From positions 1 through 64,000 of the forward strand of contig JABXIQ010000013.1 in assembly GCA_013373015.1 (NCBI GenBank): DNA of 64,000 nucleotides. Direction: 5' to 3'. The DNA is from Kangiellaceae bacterium. GTDB taxonomy: Bacteria > Pseudomonadota > Gammaproteobacteria > Enterobacterales > Kangiellaceae. The position numbers were made by a program, and so were the translations under genes. Below the pieces are notes generated by a model, which saw only the letters and a list, made by a program, of their open reading frames with translations, was not told the origin of the DNA and made no database searches. Below are positions 1-8,355 of the stretch, in pieces (positions within the stretch are counted from its first letter, which is position 1; each line of letters starts with the position of its first letter).

Positions 1-7
1 AGCTTTT

Positions 8-83
8 GGGTTGCTAGCTCAGTCGGTAGAGCAGTTGACTTTTAATCAATTGGTCACAGGTTCGATTCCTGTGCAACCCACCA
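8..83 (+). tRNA. tRNA-Lys (TTT anticodon)
   Basis: The 76-nt sequence folds as a full cloverleaf. The acceptor stem pairs GGGTTGC (8-14) with GCAACCC (73-79), the anticodon TTT lies at 41-43 in a 7-nt loop after the stem GTTGA, and the T-loop is TTCGATT. The terminal CCA (81-83) is encoded. It closely resembles enterobacterial tRNA-Lys(UUU). Its promoter must lie left of the window. Confidence 0.97.
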
Positions 84-110
84 TATTTTCTTTCAATAAA
101 AGAAAGACGA

Positions 111-137
111 AAAGCCACTTCTGTGAAGTGGCTTTTT
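111..137 (+). terminator. Rho-independent terminator after tRNA-Lys
   Basis: A ten-base stem (AAAGCCACTT / AAGTGGCTTT) with a five-base loop is followed by a T run. It ends the tRNA-Lys transcript. A-rich sequence on its left would let it also work for the convergent XRE gene. Confidence 0.85.
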
Positions 138-158
138 TATTGTCCATAGCAAATATAA

Positions 159-860
159 TTACTGTTTATCAATTCGATAAAAGCGAGCTTCGATAATCAA
201 TATTAAAATCGATAATATGACCAGTAACATGCCAAGAAAGTGAGTGATATGACGTAAAAGACCGTAATTTTCATGCTTCTGCTTTAGCTCAAACACTCTA
301 TAGCCACCTTCAGGCAAATCTTTCCTGTACTCTTCGCCACGATAATCAAAATGAATTTCTTGTGCGTAGCTGTTAATCCTGACAGGGATATTATGACAAT
401 CTTTATCATTTGCTCCTTTTTCATAACGACATTGATCGCGTTCTTCCGAAAGCGTGATATCAGTGGAGTAATAGTAATACTGCGTGTTGGTAGTTCCAAA
501 GCTATGAAATATAGACATATAGACGAACAAGAAACCAAGCAAGAATAGCGCTGCACTGATTATGACTATGCGCTTACGCTTTCTTTTTATATGCTCCGAT
601 TGTCCATTGGTCGAGGCTGATACGATGGGTATATGCATCAGAGATTGACGTATATAGTTTTTATCTACATCGCTAAGCATTTCATCGGGAGTGACATTAT
701 AAGCTGCGCAGAGCGCATCAAAAATCTCAGCTGATGGTATACTTTTATCGTTTTCGAGCTTGGATAAATAAGACTGCTCAATACCAATTTTTTCTGCGCA
801 TTGTGGTTGTGTCCAGCCGCTAATAGCTCGTAATGAGCGTAACTTTTCACCTAAGGTCAT
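159..860 (-). CDS. Membrane-anchored XRE/Cro-family regulator with periplasmic loop
   Basis: The 233-residue protein starts with an XRE-type helix-turn-helix (about residues 5-62; the TQPQCAEKIGIEQSYLSKLE stretch is the recognition unit). A basic linker (KRKRKR) leads into a membrane helix at about 93-115. A polar loop of about 85 residues follows, containing two cysteines (about 142 and 153) that could form a disulphide. A second membrane helix lies near the C-terminus (about 203-225). The family binds DNA, and this layout suggests a membrane-tethered regulator that senses a periplasmic signal; that role is inference. The start at 860 is chosen because GGAG lies six bases upstream; an ATG at 872 has no ribosome-binding site. 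No target operon is evident; it faces tRNA-Lys and is separated from the peptidase gene by a terminator. Confidence 0.8.
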   Translation of the reverse strand: MTLGEKLRSLRAISGWTQPQCAEKIGIEQSYLSKLENDKSIPSAEIFDALCAAYNVTPDEMLSDVDKNYIRQSLMHIPIVSASTNGQSEHIKRKRKRIVIISAALFLLGFLFVYMSIFHSFGTTNTQYYYYSTDITLSEERDQCRYEKGANDKDCHNIPVRINSYAQEIHFDYRGEEYRKDLPEGGYRVFELKQKHENYGLLRHITHFLGMLLVILSILILIIEARFYRIDKQ

Positions 861-1010
861 TGCGTTCTCCATAAGATTTTCTGTTGTTTTGACCTGCTTA
901 TTTTTTGAAAAAGTTAAAAGAATAGGAAGCTGAATATCAGTGAATATACAGGAATTTTATGGAATATTCAGTAATAACAATAGGTTATGCTGGGTACTTC
1001 TTTGATGACG

Positions 1011-1036
1011 ATAAAAAAGGGCGCTAATGCGCCCTT
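1011..1036 (-). terminator. Rho-independent terminator after the prolyl oligopeptidase gene
   Basis: The eight-base stem AAGGGCGC/GCGCCCTT (1017-1036) is followed on the minus strand by a T run. It lies 18 bases past the stop codon of the minus-strand peptidase gene. Confidence 0.88.
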
Positions 1037-1054
1037 GATGTTGGACAATGTGTC

Positions 1055-3148
1055 TTACTTAAGCTGATCAACCAAGTAGGTATAAATTAGAGCTTGCAAG
1101 TTAGCACTCTGTTTATTATTTGAAGCGCCGCCGTGACCACCTTCAGTATTCTCATAATAAAGTACCTCATGCCCCTGTGACTGCATCTTCGCGACCATTT
1201 TTCTAGCATGCCCAGGGTGTACGCGATCATCGCGAGTTGAAGTAGTGAAGAACACTTTAGGATACTCAACATCTTTATGCACGTTGTGATAAGGTGAGTA
1301 GCTTTTAATGTAGTTCCATTCATCTTCTTTATCAGGGTCGCCATATTCACCCATCCAGCTTGCTCCAGCTAATAGCTTATTGAAGCGCTTCATGTCTAAT
1401 AGCGGAACTTGGCACACTACGGCGTTGAACAAGTCAGGACGCATTGTTGTTACTGTTCCCACTAAAAGGCCACCGTTTGAGCCGCCACGAATACCAAGGT
1501 GTTTTGGTGAGGTGATTTTGCGTTCTACCAAGTCTTCACCAATGGCGATAAAGTCTGTGAAGGCAATATGACGGTTTTTCTTTAAAGCTGCTTGATGCCA
1601 ATCTGGGCCATATTCACCACCACCACGAATATTGGCTAAGGCATAAACACCACCTTGTTCAAGCCAGTTGATGCCAATGGTTGCTGAATAGTTAGGGCGC
1701 ATTGAAACTTCAAAACCACCATAGCCATAAAGTAGGGTAGGGTTCTTACCATTTAGCTTGGTATCTTTTGCCATGACTAAGAAGTAAGGAACTTTAGTAC
1801 CATCTTTAGCGGTAGCAAAGTGCTGCTCAACGTTATAAGGTGAGGCATCAAAAAATGCAGGCAAGCTTTTTAATACAGTAATATCACCAGATGTATCATC
1901 AAAGTAATATAAGCTGCTAGGGGTTAAGAAGTTATTGTAATTAACAAAGAAATTATTATGTTCATCGCTGGTTCCCGCTACACCGATTGAACCGAAGTCT
2001 GGCATATCGACTTTCTCGCTTGACCACTCTCCATCGTTAAAGCTGTAGCGGTGCAATTCACTGCTAACGTCTTTAAGCAAATTCACCAATAAGTAATCTT
2101 TAGTCGAAGAAACACCTGCGATAGAGGTTTTATCATCAGGGATCAATACTTCAGTAAAATCAGTTGATCCAGCAAGATAATCATCAATGTTAATAGACAA
2201 TAAAGCTGCTTGTGGATAGGTTTTGTCACCAATCGTCCAATCTGACTTAAGCTCTAACAATAATTGACCATTTAATACAGAGCTTATGCTGCTGTCTAAA
2301 GGGCGATTGATTTTCTTTAAGCCTTTATCAGTGATAAGAAAATAGTCTGAAGTATAAAAAGTTAAGCCTTGGTAAATGACCGGGTAGGACTTGTCACCAT
2401 CGTGAACGACAAAGCCACCTACTGATACATCTTCTTTATTACCTTCGAAAACGAGCTTGGCTTTTTCAATGTCTTGCCCACGCTTCCATTCTTTAACTAA
2501 ACGAGGGTAGCCCGAATCGGTTAAACTGCCTTCACCAAAGTCTGAGCCGACTAAAACGGTGTCTTTATCAACCCAAGCCATGCGAGTTTTCGCTTCTGGC
2601 AATTGAAAACCGTCTTTGATGAATGATTTACTGTTGACATCAAACTCACGCACCACGGTTGCATCAGCACCACCACGGGATAAGTTAATAAAACAACGAT
2701 CATAGGTTGGATAAATACAGTTTGAGCCTTTATACACCCAGTTTTCGCCTTCTTTTTCGGCTAAAGCATCAATATCTAACACCGTTTCCCACTTTGGTTC
2801 ATTTTTTTTGTATTCTTCAAGAGTGGTTCTGCGCCAAACGCCGCGTTCATGTTTCGCATCACGCCAGAAGTTGTAGAAATAGTCGCCCATTTGACCTACA
2901 TAAGGAATGCGCTCATCTGAGTTATAAACTTCTAAGTTCTTTTGATACAGTTTTTCATAAAGAGGTTTTGATTTAAGGTAACCCAATGATTTTTCATTGT
3001 TTTTTTCAACCCACTCAAGAGCTTTTTCGCCTTCGACTTCTTCTAACCAAAGAAAAGGGTCTTCGTTTTTAGCACCTACAGCTGTGCTTAATGATAAGCC
3101 AGCAATTAATAGACTGCTCAATACAGCGTTTATTGGTTTTTTATTCAT
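1055..3148 (-). CDS. Secreted prolyl oligopeptidase (S9A family)
   Basis: The 697-residue protein is a serine peptidase of the prolyl endopeptidase family, which cleaves short peptides after proline. An N-terminal signal peptide (about residues 1-26, ending in AVGA) predicts export to the periplasm. The N-terminal helix and beta-propeller domain carry the typical DPFLWLEE motif. The C-terminal alpha/beta-hydrolase domain holds the nucleophile motif GGSNGG, the Asp in TRDDRVHPGH and the His in EGGHGG, so the catalytic triad is complete. Length matches the family (about 690-720). The gene is monocistronic, with its own terminator downstream and a start preceded by GGAG-like sequence. Together with the other peptidases in the window it suggests a protein-degrading lifestyle, which is inference. 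Confidence 0.95.
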   Translation of the reverse strand: MNKKPINAVLSSLLIAGLSLSTAVGAKNEDPFLWLEEVEGEKALEWVEKNNEKSLGYLKSKPLYEKLYQKNLEVYNSDERIPYVGQMGDYFYNFWRDAKHERGVWRRTTLEEYKKNEPKWETVLDIDALAEKEGENWVYKGSNCIYPTYDRCFINLSRGGADATVVREFDVNSKSFIKDGFQLPEAKTRMAWVDKDTVLVGSDFGEGSLTDSGYPRLVKEWKRGQDIEKAKLVFEGNKEDVSVGGFVVHDGDKSYPVIYQGLTFYTSDYFLITDKGLKKINRPLDSSISSVLNGQLLLELKSDWTIGDKTYPQAALLSINIDDYLAGSTDFTEVLIPDDKTSIAGVSSTKDYLLVNLLKDVSSELHRYSFNDGEWSSEKVDMPDFGSIGVAGTSDEHNNFFVNYNNFLTPSSLYYFDDTSGDITVLKSLPAFFDASPYNVEQHFATAKDGTKVPYFLVMAKDTKLNGKNPTLLYGYGGFEVSMRPNYSATIGINWLEQGGVYALANIRGGGEYGPDWHQAALKKNRHIAFTDFIAIGEDLVERKITSPKHLGIRGGSNGGLLVGTVTTMRPDLFNAVVCQVPLLDMKRFNKLLAGASWMGEYGDPDKEDEWNYIKSYSPYHNVHKDVEYPKVFFTTSTRDDRVHPGHARKMVAKMQSQGHEVLYYENTEGGHGGASNNKQSANLQALIYTYLVDQLK

Positions 3149-3255
3149 GATAACTCCTTGAAAATTAGCACTCTGAGCATAACAAACCCGTATCTATCCT
3201 GCTAGGTTACAATTGTGAATAAATATGTCTTGGAATGTTTATTACTTAAAGGCAT

Positions 3256-3287
3256 AAAAAAAGCGCAGACCTACTGGTGTGCGCTTT
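3256..3287 (-). terminator. Rho-independent terminator after the DUF2167 gene
   Basis: The stem AAAGCGCA/TGCGCTTT (3260-3287) is extended internally by ACC/GGT and is followed on the minus strand by a long T run. It lies about 20 bases past the stop codon of the gene at 3308-4213. Confidence 0.85.
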
Positions 3288-3307
3288 AGTTGATTTGATC
3301 TTTATTT

Positions 3308-4213
3308 TTATTGATCGCTGTCTGCTTTATTTTTCTTGTTGGTAAATAGTTTGCCTAACCAAATAAAGCCAGCGATGATTACAAACCAGAATTTCTTTAT
3401 GATTAGCAATAAGGCCGCAAAGAGGCCTGTTTTTGCCGCAACTTTGCCTGCAACTAATGCACCGATGCCATAGGCTGCAACTTTGTCATACTCTGGATTA
3501 AATTCGGCGTACGTATGGCCTGGTTTGAAATGAGCTATATGCATTACAGAGTTAATATTAGACTCAATGTCATTCAGTTGCGTCATACCAGCTATGAAGT
3601 TCATGTTCAAAACGCCTTGACGACCTAACACTCTTACATTGTAGTTTAGAGTGTTTTCTTCCTGCTCACCAAACTTTAACTCTTTAGCCCAGTGCAATTT
3701 TTTATTTTGAGCATCGTATTTAGGTGGCGCAGCCCAACCGATCAATTCTATAAGTTCATAACCTTGTTTTGCTCTTTCTTTATTCCACTCTTTAGTATCA
3801 GCTTTCATGTCTTTTAGCATGTCTTGATAATCTATATCTTGAGCATCTTCATCAGAAATATAACCAGTTTCTTCGTACTCCAAGGTGACTCCCCAAGCTT
3901 CTGCATCCAGCACCGAATATTTAGCTGGAAATAACATGCCAAGAGTAGTTTGGCCTGGAGGGTTGCCCCATAAATCAACTAAAATTTTATCCGCGTCTTG
4001 CGCAGATAGATAATAAAATCCTTCAGGAACATCTAATTGAATTTTGTTTCCAGGTAGGGTAATGGTGCCAGTTTGTTTATTGATACTATCAGCGATTTTT
4101 TGCATTTCAGCAAAATAAGCCAATTGCTCTTCGGTATATTCTTGCTCAGGTTCATTGGCAATCGAGATATAACTGATAAAGAATAAGGTTATAAGAAGTA
4201 TGGTTTTTTTCAT
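3308..4213 (-). CDS. DUF2167 domain membrane protein
   Basis: The 301-residue protein has an N-terminal signal sequence (about 1-19) and then a DUF2167-type region containing TITLPGNKIQLDVPEGFYYL, DLWGNPPGQ, LGMLFP and IGWAAPPKYD. At the C-terminus there is a Gly/Ala-rich hydrophobic pair of segments (about 245-285) and a lysine-rich tail. The family is found in proteobacteria as predicted membrane proteins, and no function is established as far as I know. The gene stands alone between its own terminator and the PDH-operon terminator. I assign the family from these motifs but infer no activity. Confidence 0.85.
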   Translation of the reverse strand: MKKTILLITLFFISYISIANEPEQEYTEEQLAYFAEMQKIADSINKQTGTITLPGNKIQLDVPEGFYYLSAQDADKILVDLWGNPPGQTTLGMLFPAKYSVLDAEAWGVTLEYEETGYISDEDAQDIDYQDMLKDMKADTKEWNKERAKQGYELIELIGWAAPPKYDAQNKKLHWAKELKFGEQEENTLNYNVRVLGRQGVLNMNFIAGMTQLNDIESNINSVMHIAHFKPGHTYAEFNPEYDKVAAYGIGALVAGKVAAKTGLFAALLLIIKKFWFVIIAGFIWLGKLFTNKKNKADSDQ

Positions 4214-4278
4214 TGTATTCCCCTAATTGTATTCCTTAGTAATGGTTAGTTATGTCCTTTGACGAACTCATACTAATA

Positions 4279-4304
4279 AAAAAGGTGCCTTTTGGCACCT
4301 TTTT
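4279..4304 (-). terminator. Rho-independent terminator of the PDH-type operon
   Basis: The stem AAAAGGTGCC/GGCACCTTTT has a TTTT loop and T runs on both strands. It lies about 15 bases past the E2 stop codon, so it ends the three-gene minus-strand operon. Confidence 0.9.
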
Positions 4305-4319
4305 ATTTCTTTTCCTTGA

Positions 4320-6017
4320 TTATCGAGCGAGCTGCAAGTCTTCGATAACTGCGGCAAGGAAGCGGGCTGCTTCGCCGCCGGTACAGGCTCTATGATCAAA
4401 GGTTAATGATAGAGGTAGCATTTTTGCGTTGCTGATGCCCTTATCGGTTAACTTGAGCTCATTGCGGAAACGTCCTGTGCCCAAAATCGCAACTTGAGGC
4501 GGTGATACTACTGGAGTGCCATAACGACCTGCAATAGAGCCGAAGTTGGAAAGGGTAATAGTGGCGTTTTGTTGATCTTCTTGTTTCAAAGATTTAGTTT
4601 CAATCTTTTGACGCAGTTCTTGAACAACTGAGCGTACGCCAGCCATATCCATGCGATCAGCATTATGTACAACTGGAACGTATAAACCATCACCTGAATC
4701 AACCGCAATGCCCACATTCACATTTGGGTGAATAATGCGCTCAAAGTTTTGACCATCAAACCAAGCATTCATTGCTGGAACTTGTTTTGCTGCAGTTACT
4801 AATGCTCGAACGTAGCGGGCAAGAGAGTCAGTACCTTTTGGCCATGCTGAAATATCAGCATCTTCAACCAGAGTAGTAGGAACAACGGTAGCATGTGAAT
4901 GGGCCATACCCATTGCCATTGCACGACGTACGCCTCGCACCGTTTCAGGCTTGATTTCCAAATGCACCGGAGGCAAACCAGACGCCTGTGCGGCTGACAT
5001 AGTAGGAGCTGCTGGAGCAGGGCGAGAGCCAGTGCTTTTCGAAGCTGCTTCTACATCGTCACGGGTAATTGAGCCTTTGCGACCAGAAGCAGCACAAGAA
5101 CCTAAATCAACGCCCAACTTACGCGCTAATGCACGAACAGCTGGAGACGCTTTATAAGCTAATGGGCTTGAAGTATCTGTACCTGAGATAGGAGCGGCTT
5201 CTACTTTTGCTGCAGAAGTAACTCCATTCTTAGCAGCTTCTTTAACATCTTTCTGAGTGATTTGACCCTTATCGCCAGTGCCTTTAACTTGCGCTAAATC
5301 GACTTTCAACTTACGCGCTAAGGCTTTAACTACTGCACTAGAAGTTTCTGCTACAACCGTGTTACCAACTTCGACCGCACCAACTACGGTACCGCTGTCC
5401 GCTGATTTAGTCTCCGCGGGCTTTTCAGCAGGAGCTTCTTTAGCTGGAGCAGAACCGCCAGCAGTTCCACCAAATTCAACGAGTGGAGCACCAACTTCGA
5501 TTACATCGCCAGCTTGGCCGTATAATTTAGTCACAACACCCGCAACAGGAGAAGGGACTTCAACAACAGCTTTAGCAGTTTCCATTTCAACCATAGGCTG
5601 ATCAACCGCAACGGTATCGCCTTCAGATACTAACCAACGCACAACTTCTGCGTCAGGTAAACCTTCGCCTAAGTCAGGCAATTTGAAAATTTCAGAAGCG
5701 CCATTCTCGTGTGAAGAAGCTGTTGGGGCTGCTGCAGGTTTTTCTTCTGCTTTAGTAGGAGCAGACTCTTCGGCTACTTCACCAGCTTCGCCGAAAGTTA
5801 CTAAAACTGCTCCAACATCGATAACATCGCCAGCTTGACCGTGTAATTTAGCGATGCGTCCAGCATTTGGAGAAGGGACTTCAACCACAGCTTTAGCGGT
5901 TTCCATTTCAACCATAGGCTGATCAACAGCTACCACATCACCTTCTTTAACTAACCAGCGAACGCTCTCTGCGTCTGGTAAGCCTTCACCTAAATCGGGT
6001 AAATTAAACTGTTTCAT
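4320..6017 (-). CDS. 2-oxoacid dehydrogenase E2 (dihydrolipoamide acyltransferase), two lipoyl and two E3-binding domains
   Basis: The 565-residue protein is the acyltransferase core of a pyruvate or branched-chain 2-oxoacid dehydrogenase complex. Two near-identical lipoyl domains (about 1-76 and 109-184) each carry ETAKA with the lipoylated Lys (K42 and K149). Ala/Pro/Glu-rich linkers follow. Two peripheral-subunit-binding domains are visible, at about 228-266 (VKALARKLKVDL...GTGDKGQIT) and 290-327 (VRALARKLGVDL...SGRKGSIT), whereas one is usual. The catalytic domain (about 345-565) ends in FDHRACTGG. The family motif is DHRxxDG, so the usual Asp is Thr here. It overlaps the E1-beta gene by 4 bp. 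No E3 gene is in the window. The E1-alpha/E1-beta heterotetramer type leaves pyruvate versus branched-chain substrate open; as a main PDH I think pyruvate is likely. Confidence 0.93.
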   Translation of the reverse strand: MKQFNLPDLGEGLPDAESVRWLVKEGDVVAVDQPMVEMETAKAVVEVPSPNAGRIAKLHGQAGDVIDVGAVLVTFGEAGEVAEESAPTKAEEKPAAAPTASSHENGASEIFKLPDLGEGLPDAEVVRWLVSEGDTVAVDQPMVEMETAKAVVEVPSPVAGVVTKLYGQAGDVIEVGAPLVEFGGTAGGSAPAKEAPAEKPAETKSADSGTVVGAVEVGNTVVAETSSAVVKALARKLKVDLAQVKGTGDKGQITQKDVKEAAKNGVTSAAKVEAAPISGTDTSSPLAYKASPAVRALARKLGVDLGSCAASGRKGSITRDDVEAASKSTGSRPAPAAPTMSAAQASGLPPVHLEIKPETVRGVRRAMAMGMAHSHATVVPTTLVEDADISAWPKGTDSLARYVRALVTAAKQVPAMNAWFDGQNFERIIHPNVNVGIAVDSGDGLYVPVVHNADRMDMAGVRSVVQELRQKIETKSLKQEDQQNATITLSNFGSIAGRYGTPVVSPPQVAILGTGRFRNELKLTDKGISNAKMLPLSLTFDHRACTGGEAARFLAAVIEDLQLAR

Positions 6018-6994
6018 TTGTACTCCATGATTTTGCGCGCTTCATCTAAGATGCGATCAACCGTTGGCATGTATTGTTTTTCTAATTTGTAGTATGGCAT
6101 TACTGTATCATAACCTGATACGCGGCCAATGGGTGCTAATAAGCTCATAACCGCATGTTCAGCAATTTCTGCCGCAATCTCTGAGCCGATTGAGCCTGAT
6201 TTCGGCGCTTCTTGAACCACGCACACACGACCAGTCTTGCGTACCGACTCTAAAATAGTTTCCATATCAATAGGGCTTACGGTTGCTACGTCAATCACTT
6301 CGGCATCAATACCTTCTGCAGCTAGTTTCTCTGCCGCTTGTAAGGTTTCATGCATCATTGCGCCCCAAGATATAAGGGTAATATCTTTACCTTCACGATC
6401 CACGAAACAGGCTTCTAATGGATACTCTTCGCCATTATCTTCAACTTCGTGTTTGACGATGCGATAAACGCGCTTTGGCTCTAAGAAAATTACTGGATCA
6501 GGATCACGAATTGCCGCCAGCATTAAACCATATGCGCGGCTTGGATTTGATGGAATAACCACTTTCAAACCAGGGATATGAGCAAATAAAGCTTCAGTTG
6601 ACTCAGAGTGGTGCTCAGGTGCGTGGATACCGCCACCATAAGGTGCGCGAATAACCATTGGCATGGTTAAACGGCCACGAGTACGATTACGCATACGTGC
6701 TACTTGAGTCACGATATGCTCCATAGCAGGGAAGATAAAGCCCATGAACTGCATTTCAGCAACGGGCTTCATGCCTTGCGCAGCCATACCAACTGCTAAA
6801 CCAGCAATCATAGATTCTGCTAATGGCGTGTCAATAACACGCTCTTCGCCGTAAGTCTTTTGCAGACCGTCGGTAGCGCGGAATACACCACCGTTTTTAC
6901 CAACGTCTTCGCCGAATAGAATAACGTCTTTGTCATGCTCTAATTCGTGGGCTAGGGCAGCTGTAACAGCTTCAATTAAAGTAATGGCGGCCAT
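6014..6994 (-). CDS. 2-oxoacid dehydrogenase E1 component, beta subunit
   Basis: The 326-residue protein is the beta subunit of the heterotetrameric E1 that decarboxylates a 2-oxoacid using thiamine diphosphate. It shows the transketolase pyrimidine-binding region with FGEDVGKNGGVFRATDGL and the RAPYGGGIHAPEHHSES motif, then a C-terminal transketolase domain with SWGAMMHETL and VQEAPKSGSIGSEIAA. The length is standard (about 325). Its start overlaps the E1-alpha stop by one base (TAATG), with GGAGG upstream, and its end overlaps the E2 start by four bases, so the three genes are translationally coupled. Confidence 0.95.
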   Translation of the reverse strand: MAAITLIEAVTAALAHELEHDKDVILFGEDVGKNGGVFRATDGLQKTYGEERVIDTPLAESMIAGLAVGMAAQGMKPVAEMQFMGFIFPAMEHIVTQVARMRNRTRGRLTMPMVIRAPYGGGIHAPEHHSESTEALFAHIPGLKVVIPSNPSRAYGLMLAAIRDPDPVIFLEPKRVYRIVKHEVEDNGEEYPLEACFVDREGKDITLISWGAMMHETLQAAEKLAAEGIDAEVIDVATVSPIDMETILESVRKTGRVCVVQEAPKSGSIGSEIAAEIAEHAVMSLLAPIGRVSGYDTVMPYYKLEKQYMPTVDRILDEARKIMEYK

Positions 6995-8088
6995 TATTTA
7001 GCACCTCCAGCTTGATTCTTATAACGAGCAATCGCTTCTTCGCGTTGTGGTTTAGTCATTTCAGGAAGTTCTGCATATAAATGATCAAACATTAATTCTG
7101 GACCTGGTTTTGGAATAGCCATGTATTCTTCAACCGCTGCTTCAACTTCTTTAGCGATTTCAGCCATCATTTTTTCTTCGTCTTTATCCGACCAAGCCTT
7201 ATTCGCTTCTAAATATTTACGTAAACGAACCATTGGCTCATTTTTCCACGCTTGATCTTTAACATCTTTATCGTCATAACGAGAAGCATCATCTGCCGTG
7301 GTATGGTCACATAAGCGGTAAGTTACTGATTCAATTACCGTTGGGCCACCACCATTACGCGCTTTTTCAACTGCATACTCAGCCACTTGGCGAACCGCAA
7401 TGATGTCATTACCATCAACTTGAATACCTTCGATACCTGCAGCGATAGCTTTTTGCGCATAGGTTTCACAAGCAGTTTGAATTGCTGAAGGAACAGAAAT
7501 AGCCCATTGGTTGTTATTAACCATGAACACCACGCCAAGATTCCAAACCCCAGCAACGTTAATACCTTCGTAGAAATCGCCTTCTGAAGTACCGCCCTCA
7601 CCAATCTCGGTAACAACAGCACGTTTTTGCTTACGCACTTGAATGGCTTTAGCTACGCCTGCAGCGTGAATAATTTGGTTACCAATTGGAACGCAAATTG
7701 GGAAATCTTCTTTAGCAACAGAGAAATCTGAGCCGCCTTCGTCGCCACCCCAATATTGTAGGATTTCTTTCATGGTTACGCCGTGCTTTAACAAACCGCC
7801 GGTTGAGCGGTAATAAGGCACGATAACATCGTCAGCAGTTAGGCAATCGCCATAACCAATACCAATAGCTTCTTGACCTAAAGAAGCTGGATAGGTACCC
7901 ATTTTACCGGTGCGTTGTAGCGCATAGGTTTTTGCATCAAATGCACGAAGTAGCGCCATATCACGATAAAGCGCACGCATTTTGTCCATATCCTTGGCAA
8001 ATGCAGGTAATTCTTGTGTTGGCTTACCATCAGCATCTAAGTACTGGTGGTGCTTGATTTCGAAAGAAGCAACAGTCGTAGTCGTCAA
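6994..8088 (-). CDS. 2-oxoacid dehydrogenase E1 component, alpha subunit
   Basis: The 364-residue protein binds thiamine diphosphate and forms E1 with the next gene product. The cofactor region reads GEGGTSEGDF followed by VNNNQWAISVP, which fits the GDG-x(~30)-NN cofactor motif except that Glu replaces the usual Asp. The phosphorylation-loop-like segment SRYDDKDVKDQ and the C-terminal PELMFDHLYAELP are also typical. The start is a TTG at 8088 with GGAGA eight bases upstream; an ATG at 8094-8096 in the same region is followed at once by a stop, so TTG is the plausible initiator. It is first in the operon with E1-beta and E2. The upstream 267 bases (8089-8355) must contain the promoter. Confidence 0.93.
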   Translation of the reverse strand: MTTTTVASFEIKHHQYLDADGKPTQELPAFAKDMDKMRALYRDMALLRAFDAKTYALQRTGKMGTYPASLGQEAIGIGYGDCLTADDVIVPYYRSTGGLLKHGVTMKEILQYWGGDEGGSDFSVAKEDFPICVPIGNQIIHAAGVAKAIQVRKQKRAVVTEIGEGGTSEGDFYEGINVAGVWNLGVVFMVNNNQWAISVPSAIQTACETYAQKAIAAGIEGIQVDGNDIIAVRQVAEYAVEKARNGGGPTVIESVTYRLCDHTTADDASRYDDKDVKDQAWKNEPMVRLRKYLEANKAWSDKDEEKMMAEIAKEVEAAVEEYMAIPKPGPELMFDHLYAELPEMTKPQREEAIARYKNQAGGAK

Positions 8089-8272
8089 GGCTACATTCTC
8101 CTTTATTGAAGGGGCGAATATCTATGAAATTCAGTAACTTAATTACTAAATCTAATCTAACCCCTAAGTGTTTATCTAGTATTTCGCGAGGGCGATTGTA
8201 CGGATTTTTGTGCAATTTGTATAGTGAGATTTACGCAAACGTAAAGTAGGCTTAGCTAGATTTATAGGCTGA

Positions 8273-8305
8273 CCAGCTGGGATTACAAAAACTAATCCCA
8301 GTGGT
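8273..8305. repeat. Inverted repeat between the PDH operon and the methyltransferase gene
   Basis: CTGGGATTA (8277-8285) and TAATCCCAG (8293-8301) are perfect complements around a seven-base loop, and the pairing continues through ACCA/TGGT with one bulged base. No T run follows on either strand. It lies 55-80 bases past the methyltransferase stop and about 190 bases upstream of the E1-alpha start. It may be a 3'-end stabilising hairpin or an operator. Confidence 0.5.
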
Positions 8306-8355
8306 TGTGATGTACCGCTATAGTGTAACCAGTCTCGGTTATAAGGGTTGGCTAC

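Noticed and set aside
5278-5601. A long plus-strand frame antisense to the E2 gene
   Set aside because: Ala/Pro/Ser-rich composition is the shadow of the Ala/Glu/Pro linker and lipoyl domain coding on the other strand.
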